Source of the DNA: Dugong dugon
Taxonomy: Eukaryota > Chordata > Mammalia > Sirenia > Dugongidae
Direction of reading: 5' to 3'
Assembly (NCBI GenBank): GCA_030035585.1
Contig: CM057482.1
Span: forward strand, 8,233,001-8,297,000
Length of the DNA: 64,000 nt
Below, in pieces: positions 52,444 to 63,004 of the stretch. Position 1 is the first letter of the stretch, and every line of letters begins with the position of its first letter. Below the pieces are notes generated by a model, which saw only the letters and a program-made list of their open reading frames with translations, had not been told where the DNA came from and made no database searches. The position numbers and the translations under genes were made by a program.

Positions 52444-53604
52444 TAGGTATTTGGGAGCCATAGAAAATTCTTGAGCATGGGCATGAACTGCTCAAAAGCA
52501 TTGTCGACAGAGGATTGAAGACGGGTTTGTTAGAGTGAAGGAGCCCAGGTTCAGGAGGCTGTTGAGTTTCACGATGTGAGTGAGTTGGATGGAGTCTATA
52601 GTAATGGAAAGTAGGTTTCTTCTCCTTTTCTTCCTCTCTATTACCTGTGATTGGAGAACTTTTGGGAAACATGGAGCTCATTATACTGTTTGATACGGAA
52701 TTTATATTTATTTTTGAAAGCTGTGCTCTATATCATTTTGCATGGATTATGCACAAAGAGCCAAACCCACCTTCCCACATTGTGTGGACTTACAGCAAAA
52801 TTGTCTCATTGCTTGCCCTGTCCTCCTCCTCTCCCCCTTTTTCCTCCTCTTCCCTTCACGCCCTACCAAGAAACCCAATACTGAACCCCACTGAAAGCAA
52901 GCCTTTTGTATTAGCTGTCTTGTACATTTGCAGGCTGACTATTGAAAAAACAGTATTTTGTATGTGGGAGGAAAATCAAAGATGATATAAATGAAGAATG
53001 TATTTTTCATATAATGGAAATTATTAGAGCGACTTTTAAAATGTCACTGCAGATTAATGCAGACAAGAAGAGGCTGAATATCTTTTAGAAAGTAGGTCAA
53101 GTTATCTCATGTTTATGAATGAGATGAATTACAGTATAGGTTTAGGTTTATAAAACTGCATGATACTATAGTTTATATGAATTACTCTAGCCCGAATGAT
53201 ATTTTAGAAAAATATAATTAAAATAAATTGGGTTTGTTTCTTTATCCTTTGTGGCTTTAGCATTTTATACATAATACTTTATCAGTTTAATAGTAAAAGC
53301 AATGAGCTTCTTGTTATTGTTCACATTTCCTGTACTGGACACAGTTGAAGCTAAAGTAGATTTAATCCAGTGGGTCTGTGCTTCCAGAATCCTTGGGAAG
53401 TTTGGAGGAACAGGCTTCTAGCAAAATCAGGACAGTTTCTGCTGCTGTCCTGGGAAGCTGTTGGATCAGGAGCCCCCCACTGTATAACTGCTAGCTGCAG
53501 CACTACACGTGCTCTGGGAATAGATCCTCTTTCCTCATGGATGCGTCTTCCCTCTGACTCAGTTCTGGATCAGCGTCACCCATGAGCTCATCTCATTCAT
53601 AGAG
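52444..53604. other. Old-repeat-like start, then unique AT-rich sequence
   Basis: 52444-52620 (TATTTGGGAGCCATAGAAAA, GAACTGCTCAAAAGCATTG, AGGAGGCTGTTGAGTTTCAC) resembles the old repeat at 57720-58530. The rest carries no assignable feature. Confidence 0.4.
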
Positions 53605-53605
53605 A

Positions 53606-53900
53606 GGGCAGTGGTTCAGTGGTAGAATTCTTACCTTCCATGCGGGAGACCAGGTTCGATTCCTGGCCAATGCACCTCAAGTGCAGCTCCCGCCCATCTG
53701 TCAGTGGAGGCTTACGTGTTGCTGTGATGCTGAACAAGTTTCAGTGGAGCTTTCGGACTAAGACAGACTAGGAAGAAAGGCCTGGCGATCTATTTCAAAA
53801 ACTCAGCCAGTGAAAACCCTGTGGATCACAGTGGCCCAATCATGTTGTCCATGGGGCCCTATGAACTGGGGCGGATTCGATGGCAGCTAACAAGGAGTCA
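53606..53900 (+). mobile_element. Type G SINE with intact tRNA-Gly-like head
   Basis: Head 53607-53674 closely follows tRNA-Gly(GCC): A box TGGTTCAGTGG at 53612-53622 and B box GGTTCGATTCC at 53653-53663 are both intact. It continues GTTTCAGTGGAGCTTTCGGA, CTAAGACAGACTAGGAAGAA, AGGCCTGGCGATCTATTTCA and a tail GATTCGATGGCAGCTAACAA. It is a SINE, not a tRNA gene: the anticodon arm is altered and the body is attached. Confidence 0.95.
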
Positions 53901-54584
53901 CGCTTGGCGCTATAGCAGCAAAGGAGTCCGGACAAAATAGTGTTCGGTTTCACAGCCCCCCCAGGCCTCTACTGAGGCAATCTACACTGTTTGCCACAAT
54001 TCCAGTTTCGTTAAATGCCTCTTCATACATGTATGCTATGACAGTTAGTCATTTGAAGGACAGAATATCAGAATTTCTCTTTCTTAGATATCTGTGATAC
54101 GTTTTGACAGACTTCCATAGTCCTAAAGTAACTGGTGTTACTAGTGTTGTACCAGTGTTCCTAGTTAAGTAGTGTTACTTATTAGCATTACTGATGACTG
54201 ACAGAGTCCAGTGAGGCAGCATTTACCGTTTCAAGAGGACACTGAATGTAACATTGCCTTCAGGGTAATACTAGAAAAGGAACACCTTTTAACAGTAAAA
54301 AGTTCAATAATGATGAAACCCAGGCCTAGAGGACAGTATTTAATTTTCTCCGCGTATGAGGGTAGGTCAAAATATCGTTCTTTCCATCCATTATTTAAGC
54401 ATTTATTGTGGTAACCTGAATATAAAGTCGGTGATACCACATTAGTTCCCCACAGCATTACCAGCAAAGATCCTGACTACCAGATTCTTCTCTGTTTAAG
54501 TGGACACTACCTTTTCTTCCAGGTAGAAACAGTCATTCACAAGCAAGTTACTAGGAAGGGAGCTTCAAAGAGAAGGTCACTGAT
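53901..54584. other. Unique sequence with a degenerate local repeat
   Basis: CTGGTGTTACTAGTGTTGTA, CCAGTGTTCCTAGTTAAGTA, GTGTTACTTATTAGCATTAC (54132-54195) form a loose GTGTTACTAG series. No gene seen. Confidence 0.4.
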
Positions 54585-55300
54585 TTCGAAACTGGATAGA
54601 CCTGAGTTCAAGTCTGAACCCTACTACTTAAGTAAATTTCTAAATTTTTTTTTTTATATATATTTTATTGTACTTCAGGTGAAGGCTTACAGAACAAATA
54701 GTTTCTCATGAAACAGTAGTACACATGTTGTTTTATGACATTGGTTAACAACCCCACAACATATTAACCCTCTAAATTCTCAACCTTTTTTTTTTTTGGT
54801 GAAGATACACATAGCCAAAGATACCGTTTCAAACATTTCTACATACACAGTTCAGTGACATTGACTATGCTCTTCCAGTTGTGCTGTTATTCTCACTTAA
54901 GATGAAGGCTTACAGAACAAAATAGTTTCTCATTTAGCAGTTACTACAGATGTTGCCCTATGACAATGGTTAATAATCTCACAACACATCAACACTACCC
55001 TTACTCAACCTTGGGTTCCCTATCACCAGCTTCCTTGTCCCCTTCTGCCTTCTGGCCCTTGTCACTGGACTCCTGTACCTCATTAGTCTCGTTTGGTTTT
55101 ACGGGGCTGTCCACTCCCAGGCTGAACAGTGAACCTCGGAGATAACTTCATCACTGAGCTAAAAGGGTGTCTGGGAGCTAAATTTCTAAATTCTGGCAAG
55201 TGTTGACCTTTCTGAACTCATTTCCTCTGCCGTAGAATGGAGTTTATAGTACCCTCCTCATAGAGTTTGTTGTGAGATAATGCTCGGTGCAAGCTTACAT
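54585..55300 (+). mobile_element. MIR split by an L1 tail
   Basis: Left part CTGGATAGACCTGAGTTCAA, GTCTGAACCCTACTACTTAA; right part GTTGACCTTTCTGAACTCAT, CCTCTGCCGTAGAATGGAGT, GAGTTTGTTGTGAGATAATG. These are co-linear MIR segments around the insertion 54646-55179. Confidence 0.8.
54632..55193 (-). mobile_element. L1 3' tail with two tandem 3'-UTR modules and a 14-bp TSD
   Basis: TAAATTTCTAAATT flanks at 54632-54645 and 55180-55193. Inside, an inverted poly(A) leads into GAAGGCTTACAGAACAAATA (54683 on), a second T-run (54787-54798) with ACACATAGCCAAAGATACCG, and a second GAAGGCTTACAGAACAAAAT (54904 on) with GGTTCCCTATCACCAGC. So one insertion carries two copies of the terminal UTR segment. 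Confidence 0.9.
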
Positions 55301-55331
55301 AGCATTGCTCCGTAGTGGGCTCCCACTGTCC

Positions 55332-56011
55332 TCGTCAGCAGCATCATCACCGTCACCATCGTCACCGCCACTGTCATCACCTCACCATCACCATCATTAT
55401 CACCACCACCACCATCGGCACCATCACCATTGTCATTGTCACCACCAGCACCGTCACCATTGTCACTATCACCACCATCACCTCACCATCACCATCATCA
55501 CTTCACCATCACCATCATTATCACCAGCACCACCGTCATCACTTCACCATCACTGTCACCATCGTCACTGTCACCATCACCACCATCATCACCATCATCA
55601 CTATTACCATTGTCACTGTCACCATCGTCACTGTCACCATCACCACCATCACCATCGTCACTGTCACCATCACCACCATCATCACCATCGTCACTGTCAC
55701 CATCACCACCATCATCACCGTCACTGTCACCATCGTCACTGTCACCATCACCACCATCATCACCATCGTCTCTGTCACCATCACCACCATCATCACCATC
55801 GTCACTGTCACCATCACCACCATCATCACCGTCACTGTCACCATCGTCACTGTCACCATCACCACCATCATCACCATCGTCACTGTCACCATCACCACCA
55901 TCATCACCATCGTCACTGTCACTAGCAGCACTACCACTACCATCACCATTGTCACCGTCCCCACCATCACTTCACCATCAGCATCATTATCACCATCACC
56001 ATCTGACTTAG
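55332..56011. repeat. CAC/CAT trinucleotide-phased minisatellite with 111-bp higher-order repeat
   Basis: Built from CACCATCACCACCATCATCA-type words. From 55635 the units ending CACTGT measure 30, 33, 45, 33, 33, 45, 33, 33 bp. The blocks 55665-55775 and 55776-55886 (33+45+33) differ at one base. All lengths are multiples of three, so stop-free frames run in three plus frames and one minus frame (143-236 codons of His-rich, Thr/Ile-rich, Ser/Pro-rich or Met/Val-rich text). These are not genes. Confidence 0.96.
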
Positions 56012-56482
56012 GCTGGGTTCTCTAGAGAAGCAAAACCAGTAAAGTGTATAAATATACATGGAGAGAGAGATTATATCAAGGAAACAGCCGACGCGATGGT
56101 AGAGGCTAGAACATCCCAGGTCCGTGGATCAGGGTAGAGGCCTCTCCCAAGTCACACAGCCACAGAAGCTGGCAAGCCCAAGATCGGCAGGTTGGAGAGC
56201 AGGGCTCCCACTCACAGGCTGTGCAGATCGACGAATCCCAGGTTCGGCAGATAAGCTGACAGCTCAAGTCCCAAGAACAGGAGACGAGACGACAGGAAGC
56301 AGCCGCAGGATCCAGAGAGAGAAAAAGCCAGAACGTCTGCTTATATACAGATGCGGGCCACACCCCCGAGGAGACTCCCTTTCATCTGATTGGCTCCTCA
56401 CAGTATATTCAATCATGGGAGTGATTACATTAAAACACGGAGAATCATGGCCCAGCCAGGTTGACACACAGTCTTAACCGTC
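56012..56482 (-). mobile_element. LTR-like interspersed repeat inserted in the minisatellite
   Basis: Begins TAGGCTGGGTTCTCTAGAGA with AGCAAAACCAG and passes CAAGCCCAAGATCGGCAGGT, GAAGCAGCCGCAGGATCCAG, CTTATATACAGATGCGGGCC. It ends GAGAATCATGGCCCAGCCAG with GTTGACACACAGTCTTAACC. CAC/CAT repeat resumes right after. Its ends resemble the repeat at 26261-26935; likely LTR class, family unknown. Confidence 0.7.
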
Positions 56483-56555
56483 ACACCATCATTATCGCCA
56501 TCGTCACTGTCGCCATCACACAGCCATCATCATCATCGCTGTCGTCACTGGTGAC
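56483..56555. repeat. Continuation of the CAC/CAT minisatellite
   Basis: CACCATCATTATCGCCATCG, TCACTGTCGCCATCACACAG, CCATCATCATCATCGCTGTC: the same array beyond the inserted element, more diverged. Confidence 0.9.
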
Positions 56556-57569
56556 TGGCAAGTCCTCGGCCCTCTTCTCATCTCCTCAAGAGTTTTCTGG
56601 GTGGTTAGGCTGCTTGTGTCTCTTTACAGCAGTGATTTACCACCGGGGTCCTGGGTCCCTTGGATGTTGCTTTCTTTTTGTGCTTGCAGGGCTTTCTTCT
56701 GCCCTTCAGATGCTCTTGGGTTCCTTTTAGACTTTCTGTTTCCTCTAGGGAAAAGATCTCTCTTAATGCTTAATAGGAATCAGAGCAGTCAAGAGGTCAT
56801 AGAAGTCATGGTAGCTTTTCATTTTTCATACAGAAATCAAGACCTCCTTCTGACGCTTGAAAGGATGATGGCAGCTTGCTCACCCCTCTCCCCCCCTTAA
56901 TTAGATTACTGATTCCATTTCCGTGATGGATTTAAGCTAAAATGGCCTTAATTTTTGTTGCCTGTGCATTTTTTTCTTTTTTAAACCTTAATACCGTCTC
57001 TGCTTGGACTCTCAGCAGTACAGAGTAAAGCGAGTGATAGTAGCTGGGAACACGTCGGTCTCTATTTGTCAGCAAAGCCTCCAGAATGATCGTGTCTTAA
57101 TGGAGTTTTAGAGAAAGGACAAAGAATAACGAAATGCCGAATGAGTTTCTGTAGATGTCCTCCATTTGGTTTTGTAGCTACAGCTTGGTCTTCAAATAGA
57201 GTTGATTTGATGCCAACGTGGAGCAGACCTGGTACACCCTTTGCATTCATTGCCAGCACACCATGGGCAGTGTGTCCTACACATTAGGAGTCATGCGGTG
57301 GCGTGTGACAGCAAGCTGTGGCTAAACCACTGCCTGCTTGGCTGTGAGCAAGTGTTTTCCCTACCTCCTTAAATGCCTAACCTCAGGGTCCTCGAACTTG
57401 AGCTGTTAATTATTTCTGTGTCACCTTCCGTGACACATTTGTTAAGGCTTTGCCAAGGATTAAGAGTCATGTGTTTAATACTTTTTAATGTCTATATTGA
57501 AAGGTAAATACTTTTCAATACTTTGATATACCTGAAGATTTGAGTCAGTGTTCAATACTAAGTTGGTCC
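56556..57569. other. Unique sequence, no gene recognised
   Basis: Non-repetitive. Two overlapping plus-strand frames of 89 and 99 codons at 56461-56900 are not splice-supported. Confidence 0.4.
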
Positions 57570-58530
57570 ACCATCCCCGTCTCATTGACCAACTCATTCA
57601 TTGTTTCATTCACAAACATATATTGAACATCTACACAGTGTTAGGCATCCTGCTGGATGTTGGGGACGTTATTGCCAGCAAGATGGAAACAAAATATTTT
57701 ACTATAATTGACGTGGAAGGTTTAAGGTAGGGAGATGAGGGTGATAACTAGGTCTTGTAATCCAGTAAGGGGTTTAGATTTTTTTCTAAGAACCCACTAA
57801 AGGGTTTCAGGCTGGGTGGAATATAGTCAGACTTGAATTTTAGCAAGACCACTGACTGAGATGTGGGGAGTGTATGGGAAGCTGTTGCCAGAATTTGGGC
57901 AGGAGATGATGTAGCCTAGACTAGGGGAAGAGGACTGATCCGAGAGCTGTCTAGGCGTTGGGAAGGTCAGGATTTGGGAGATTGGATGTGGGAGTGCAGT
58001 GAGGGGTGTCAAGTCTGATTCTCCCACTTCTGGTTTTGTCAGATGGTCAGATGGTGGTGCCATTGACATCAGGGCAGCAGAGGGGAGCGGGTTTGGGAGA
58101 GGTGGGGGCAGGGGAGAGGTGATGAGTTCCTTTTTGAATAAGATGAACTTGATGTGCTTGTGAGAGGTCTTGGCGTGAAGTGGTGTAGACTAGGATAAGG
58201 AGCCAGGCTTGCGTCTGCAGATCTTGGGGTGTAAGTCCTGAGAGTGGATGGGATGGACCAGGCAAGGGTGTGGAGCACGAGGGGAGGGAGGACTAGGAGA
58301 GGACATGAAGAACACGCTGTTTAAGCACCAAAGACATGCCTGCCTCTGGAGGAGACTGAGATGGAGGTCAGAGAGACGGGAGGGAGCCCGCTAGAGTCCC
58401 ACAGGAGACTCTCACGGGAAGTGGGTGTTTCGGCAATGAGAGAGTGGTCAGCGTTGTCCAGCGCTGCTGCAGTCAGGGAAGGACTGGAAGGACATCACCT
58501 GCCATCAGGGAAGACAGGAGTAACCTTGCC
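57570..58530 (+). mobile_element. Ancient mammalian interspersed repeat (LINE2-like), family name uncertain
   Basis: Starts with CAACTCATTCATTGTTTCAT, ACAGTGTTAGGCATCCTGCT, GGATGTTGGGGACG (LINE2 3'-end wording). It continues AAAGGGTTTCAGGCTGGGTG, GAGATGATGTAGCCTAGACT, AGATGGTGGTGCCATTGACA, GAATAAGATGAACTTGATGT, GAGAGTGGTCAGCGTTGTCC. These are successive blocks of an old repeat I know from many mammals. Confidence 0.6.
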
Positions 58531-58735
58531 TGGGACAGGGTCTGGCGCAGTGTGGGGTGGGAGCCAGATGAGGCATCAGGTGGGTGAGTGCTAGGAGGTC
58601 TGTCGGTGCAGAGGACCATGCTGTGTGGGGGAGGACGGGAGGGAGGAATGTGGTGGAGGGTGTACTTTTGGGGTAGGTGGGGAGTCAGGAGAGGACTGCT
58701 CTGCCTGTGGTTCCTCTCTCGTTACCCGTACCACT
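58531..58735. other. Unique G-rich sequence
   Basis: Nothing recognised. Confidence 0.4.
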
Positions 58736-59900
58736 CTATGGTATGCAGACTTATTTTCAAAATACTTTATAAAAACTTTAAAGCAATCACAAACTTATAG
58801 AAAAACTGAAGGTCTAACACACACACAAAATGTTATTCCCTGAACCATCTGACTGTAAATTGCTGCCCTGATGCACCCCTACCCCCCAATAACTTTTAGC
58901 TTGCATTTCGTACAAATTGCCATTCTTAGACATAACTACAATACGCTTATTAAAATCAGGAAGTTGACATGGTGTATTACTGCCATCTCATCCTCAGACT
59001 GAATATCGACAGCTGCCTCAGTCATTTTCTTTATAGCAGAAGGATCAGGTTCAGAATCATGCATTGCATCTACTTGGTAAGTCTGTTTAGTCTCCTTCGG
59101 TCTGGAACAGTCCGTGAGTCTTTCCATGACTTTCCTGGCTTGATCCTTTGAGGACGAGAAGCCAGGAATTTTGTTGCATATCCCTCAGTTTGGGTTTGTT
59201 TCTTTTCTTGTGATTAATTTTGGATTATGCATCTTTGGTAGGAAAGTCCAGGAATGATGCTGTGTTCTTTTTGCTTGCCATCACGTGGTGCACAAGTTAG
59301 ATTTGCCCCATTACAGGTGGTGTTCACCTTATCTCTTGATTGAGGTGGTGTCTGCCAGGTATCGCCTCTGTAAAGTCATCCCTTTCCTCTTTCTAATGAC
59401 TACGTATTTTGTGGGGAGGTACTTTGAAACTCTATTAACATCCCACTCCTCAGCAAACTCTCCATTTATTTATTCACTCATTTATATCACTGTGAACTCA
59501 TGGTTTTGTATTTTATTAGGTGTGCTATACTCTGTTACCATCATTAATCTGATGCTGAAGTTGTTCTCGTTTGCCTCATGGAAGCGCTGTCACATGGGCT
59601 TCTGTGTGCTTTTGGCATGTCTCCATCATTCTTTGAGCAAGGCCTTATTTTCTGGAACACTAAGATGTACCAGGCTTATTATCTTGTATTTCTCCTTCCT
59701 TCAGCCTTGGGATCAGCCATTTCTTCACAGAGTCCTGGTTACTTTTACTAGAAAATGGTCATTAGAAGTCTAGATCTGGGCACTAAGTGTCCTCCTTGCT
59801 GTTGGGATAACACTGCTCCCAGGCCTGGTCAGTCCGCAGAGCTAAGAAATGTATCTCTGCATATGCATGTGACTACCACCCATCTGCCATTTTGCCATAG
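58736..59900 (-). mobile_element. Old L1M/HAL1-type LINE tail, minus strand
   Basis: TTTCCTGGCTTGATCCTTTG, TTTTGTTGCATATCCCTCAG, TTTGGGTTTGTTTCTTTTCT, GATTATGCATCTTTGGTAGG, GAGGTGGTGTCTGCCAGGTA, TTTTGTGGGGAGGTACTTTG. A 162-codon frame at 59285-59773 lies inside it and shows no LINE protein motif in that strand, so it is chance. Confidence 0.7.
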
Positions 59901-59919
59901 TGTGGTGACATGAGTGTGG

Positions 59920-60245
59920 CTGTGATGCTGGAAGCTGTGCCCCCAATATTTCAAATACCAGCAGGCTCACCCATGTTTGGACAGGTTTCAGCATAGTGAA
60001 AGGCCTGGTGATCTACTTCGGAAAAGTAGCCAATGAAAATCCTATAGATTACAACAGAATATTGTCCGATATAGTCTGGAAGATGAACCCCCAAGGTTGG
60101 AGAGCCCTGGAAGTACACAGTGCTTGCAACAATGGCCTCGAGCATACCACAACCGTGAAGATGTCACAGTACTGGGTAACAGTCCATTCTGTTGACAGGA
60201 GGTTACCGACTTGGAGCTTACTTGACAGCAGATTGCTGCTACTAC
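59920..60245 (+). mobile_element. RTE LINE 3' UTR/end
   Basis: GATGCTGGAAGCTGTGCCCC, TATTTCAAATACCAGCAGGC, GGACAGGTTTCAGCATAGTG, AAAGGCCTGGTGATCTACTT, ATTGTCCGATATAGTCTGGA, GATGTCACAGTACTGGGTAA. The GTTTCAG...AAAGGCCTGGTGATCTACTT part is the source-like counterpart of type B and G SINE bodies. Confidence 0.85.
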
Positions 60246-60290
60246 TCTAGTTAGTATTACACACGTATAGAGCCACCTAATGTTTATCAT

Positions 60291-60366
60291 CTGTCTGTCT
60301 GTCTGCCTCCCTGCCTGTCTACCTATCCATCTGCCTCCCTGTCTACCTATCTACCTACCTATCTAT
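60291..60366. repeat. CTGT/CTAC tetranucleotide repeat
   Basis: CTGTCTGTCTGTCTGCCTCC followed by CTGTCTACCTATC-type units. Confidence 0.93.
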
Positions 60367-61639
60367 TGAAAGCCATGATTCATATCAATACTTCTAATTC
60401 TCATTTAATGCCATGGGTTCTTCCAGTTGTTTCTCCTTCCATATTTGTAACTCCCTTTTCTTTCTGTGAGAAACCTGGTCCCTGTTGTGCTTAACATATT
60501 TATTTATTTGATCAATCTTTTCATATGTCACCAAACTTCCATCTCTGCTGCCACCCTCCATGTAGTTGTCCTGTCACCCCACTTGGGCTCCTTCATCCTA
60601 TGGCAGGCTGCTCACCCCAATTGGGCTTTGATTCCCATACTCCCCTGCCCCCATGTGGATGTCTTCTTCCTGCCCAGCCTTACGCCTTTGTGGACACCCT
60701 CCTTGGAATCCACCGCCCCATGCCTGGCTGCCCCCATGCACACATGTTCACCTCCCCTTACTCTCTGCCAGGTTGCCCCCTACATGGATACCATACTCAT
60801 CCCACTGGCACTCCCAACTTCTGTGCTGGGTGGCCCCCTGTATGGCTGCTCTCCTCCTGCCACTCTGGCTCTGACATCCTCTTCTGGGCCATCATGGCAC
60901 CCTTCCCACCCACCATTGCTGGCAGAGCTTACTGTTTCCTACCTGATGGCTTTGAGACTGAACTGCTCAGGAAAGGAAGCATAGGGGAAGGAGAACAGGG
61001 GTGTGATTATATTTTATGATCACATTTTTATTCTGTTATGCTGATTTGAGATAGAGGGATTTCAAAATACTTGTAAAGCCTCCCTTTATTCTCAAAATTG
61101 GACATCATGCAAGTCTCCTCAAATTGAAGGGAAAAAACGGTATTTTCTAAGCTGTTGGGAATTGGAAACTGCCTTTTTGCTATTGACTTATGGCACCACC
61201 ATGTCATCTGGGAAATGGAAACACCCATCGTTGTTTTCTTAGCTCAGGTGTGGATGATGGGTCATGAGTTGTGCCAGAGCTTCAGGGGTATGTCCCTGCC
61301 TGGGAACCCCACTCTCATTTGAGGTGCCCTTGGATAGTTGGTGAGTTCCCAGAGCACATGGAGCTTGTCTGATTATTCTTTACTGTATCCCCAGGGCCTG
61401 GCATATGCAAGAAACTGGTAACTATTTGTGGACTTCACTTGACTACATCCTACCAAGTGATCACCCAGCCTTGGCCTGAAGACCTTCCCTTCTCCTGCAA
61501 TGCCCTTGCTTCTTCCCCGAGTTTCCCTGGAAGGCTTGTATCTCTGCTTCCTTCATGGAGCCTTCCACAGCCCTTGCCACCCAGAGGGATCATTCTGGAA
61601 TTTCCAAAGGTTTTGGAGCATTTTTATAAGGTGTAGCTA
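60367..61639. other. Unassigned sequence with long overlapping frames at 60466-61019
   Basis: Two plus frames of 172 and 164 codons overlap almost fully, with a third of 73 codons. They are rich in Pro, Cys and Leu because the DNA is C-rich and built of loosely repeating CCCC/TGGC words (GGCTGCTCACCCCAATTGGG, GGCTGCCCCCATGCACACAT, GTGGCCCCCTGTATGGCTGC). No domain, splice site or signal fits, so I do not call a gene. A diverged minisatellite or ERV remnant is possible. Confidence 0.35.
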
Positions 61640-61860
61640 AGGCCATCAGCTTTGGAGTTGAACAGAGCTGTGCTGGATTCCCAGCTCAACCACTACGTGG
61701 TCAGGAGCAAGTCAGGGAACTTGTTTGAATCAGTCTGATAATCTATAGAGTGGAGACAAGAGGAGGGCCCGCCTCCCGTCATTATTGTGATGACTAAATG
61801 AGAGAGGGCGCTTCAGAAGGACTTAGCACAGTGGCTGCGTTTGGTCAAGGTGGCAAGGAT
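61640..61860 (+). mobile_element. MIR
   Basis: CTTTGGAGTTGAACAGAGCT, GATTCCCAGCTCAACCACTA, ATTGTGATGACTAAATGAGA, AAGGACTTAGCACAGTGGCT: near full-length, diverged. Confidence 0.8.
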
Positions 61861-61939
61861 GTCAGTGGTGAATAACTATCTGAGACCGAGTATGTCATGA
61901 TCTTTTTCGAAATGGAAGTCCTTTCCCCAACTTGAGTGA

Positions 61940-62133
61940 GTGGTTGAGTCGACTGTGAGTCATGGCCACCTCATGTGTGTGAGGGTAGAACTGTGCTCCA
62001 TGGGGTTTTCAATAGCTGATTTTTCAGAAGTAGATTGCCAAGCCTTTTTCCCAGGGTGCCTCTGGGTGGACTTGAACTTCCAACCTCTCTCTTAGCAGCA
62101 AGGTGTGTTAACCGTTTGTACCACCCAGGGCTT
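61940..62133 (-). mobile_element. Type B SINE
   Basis: GTGAGTCATGGCCACCTCAT, TGTGCTCCATGGGGTTTTCA, GATTTTTCAGAAGTAGATTG, ending CCGTTTGTACCACCCAGGGC. Confidence 0.94.
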
Positions 62134-63004
62134 TGCACCCAGTAGGTATTAAATATACATTGGTTTGTCTCTGAACAGCCCTCCTTCACTCTACGTTTCC
62201 TCTGCCTCTGTCTCATCTCGCTAGTAGAGCAGTTTACTCTCCATCTGTCAGAGTGCTGGGGGGACGATGATTATTTTTCCCAGCCTTCTTTTTGATTGTG
62301 AATCAGTATTCTTCAAAACATGGGTCGATGTCACAGTCTGCTGCTGCTAGGAAGTCTTGCGTTCCTTGCTTTGTCCTTAATGCAAGCACTATCCTCTGTC
62401 ACCTTTGGACTCTTTGGTTCTTTTTACACAAAGTGGCTGCACAATTACCCTCTGTTTTTAGCCTTTTAGAACTATGCCAGCAAATGCCAAGAAGTTCTTA
62501 AAACACAGCACATTGCTGACCTGGTTATCTTGCAGCCCCGGCTCTTTCTGGTAAGGCCTATTAGTAACTGAATTGGATTTTGTAAAACCACAGCAGACCG
62601 AGACACATCGGATAATGAGTCTGCCTACTCAGGAGATTTGTTTTTTTCTTCTCTCTTTTCACCAGAAGAGCACTCTTAAAAATAAACCATTTTCTTTGAA
62701 ATAATGGCTTCTTGCTGCGTAGAACCATCTTCAGTGCTTAACAGTTGACGTCCACTGGACTGAATTAATCAGCATCCATTCTGCCATTCCCTGATGATGT
62801 GTGATGCAGAAATGTTAATGTCGTAAGGATTCAGTGTTTGCTCTGACTCTTAAGCTCAAAATGATATTCCAGGGCTTATTACCCAGTCTCTTTCTTAAAA
62901 ATTTTAGATCATTTGTCTCTACCATGGAACTGGAAAGAAATGTAGGGTCAGTTCATAGCTTTGTAGTATAAATGACAAGTATTCAGGAATATGTAGATGG
63001 TAGT
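62134..63004. other. Unique sequence, no gene recognised
   Basis: A 15-nt stretch at 62536-62550 lies between an acceptor-like GGTTATCTTGCAG and a donor-like GTAAGG, but nothing else supports it. The rest is unassigned. Confidence 0.35.

Noticed and set aside
53607-53674. Possible tRNA-Gly gene
   Set aside because: It is the head of a SINE: the RTE-derived body follows directly, the anticodon arm is altered, and three sister copies lie within 11 kb.
55287-56025. Open frames of 212, 236 and 193 codons (plus) and 143 codons (minus) suggesting a His-rich or Ser/Pro-rich protein
   Set aside because: They arise from a minisatellite whose units are all multiples of three. Several frames being open at once is the mark of a simple repeat, not of coding.
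59285-59773. 162-codon hydrophobic frame, possible membrane protein
   Set aside because: It lies inside an inverted L1M tail. Hydrophobic text results from T-rich antisense LINE DNA.
62536-62550. 15-nt microexon between GGTTATCTTGCAG and GTAAGG
   Set aside because: Splice-like words this short are common by chance, and no neighbouring exon was found.
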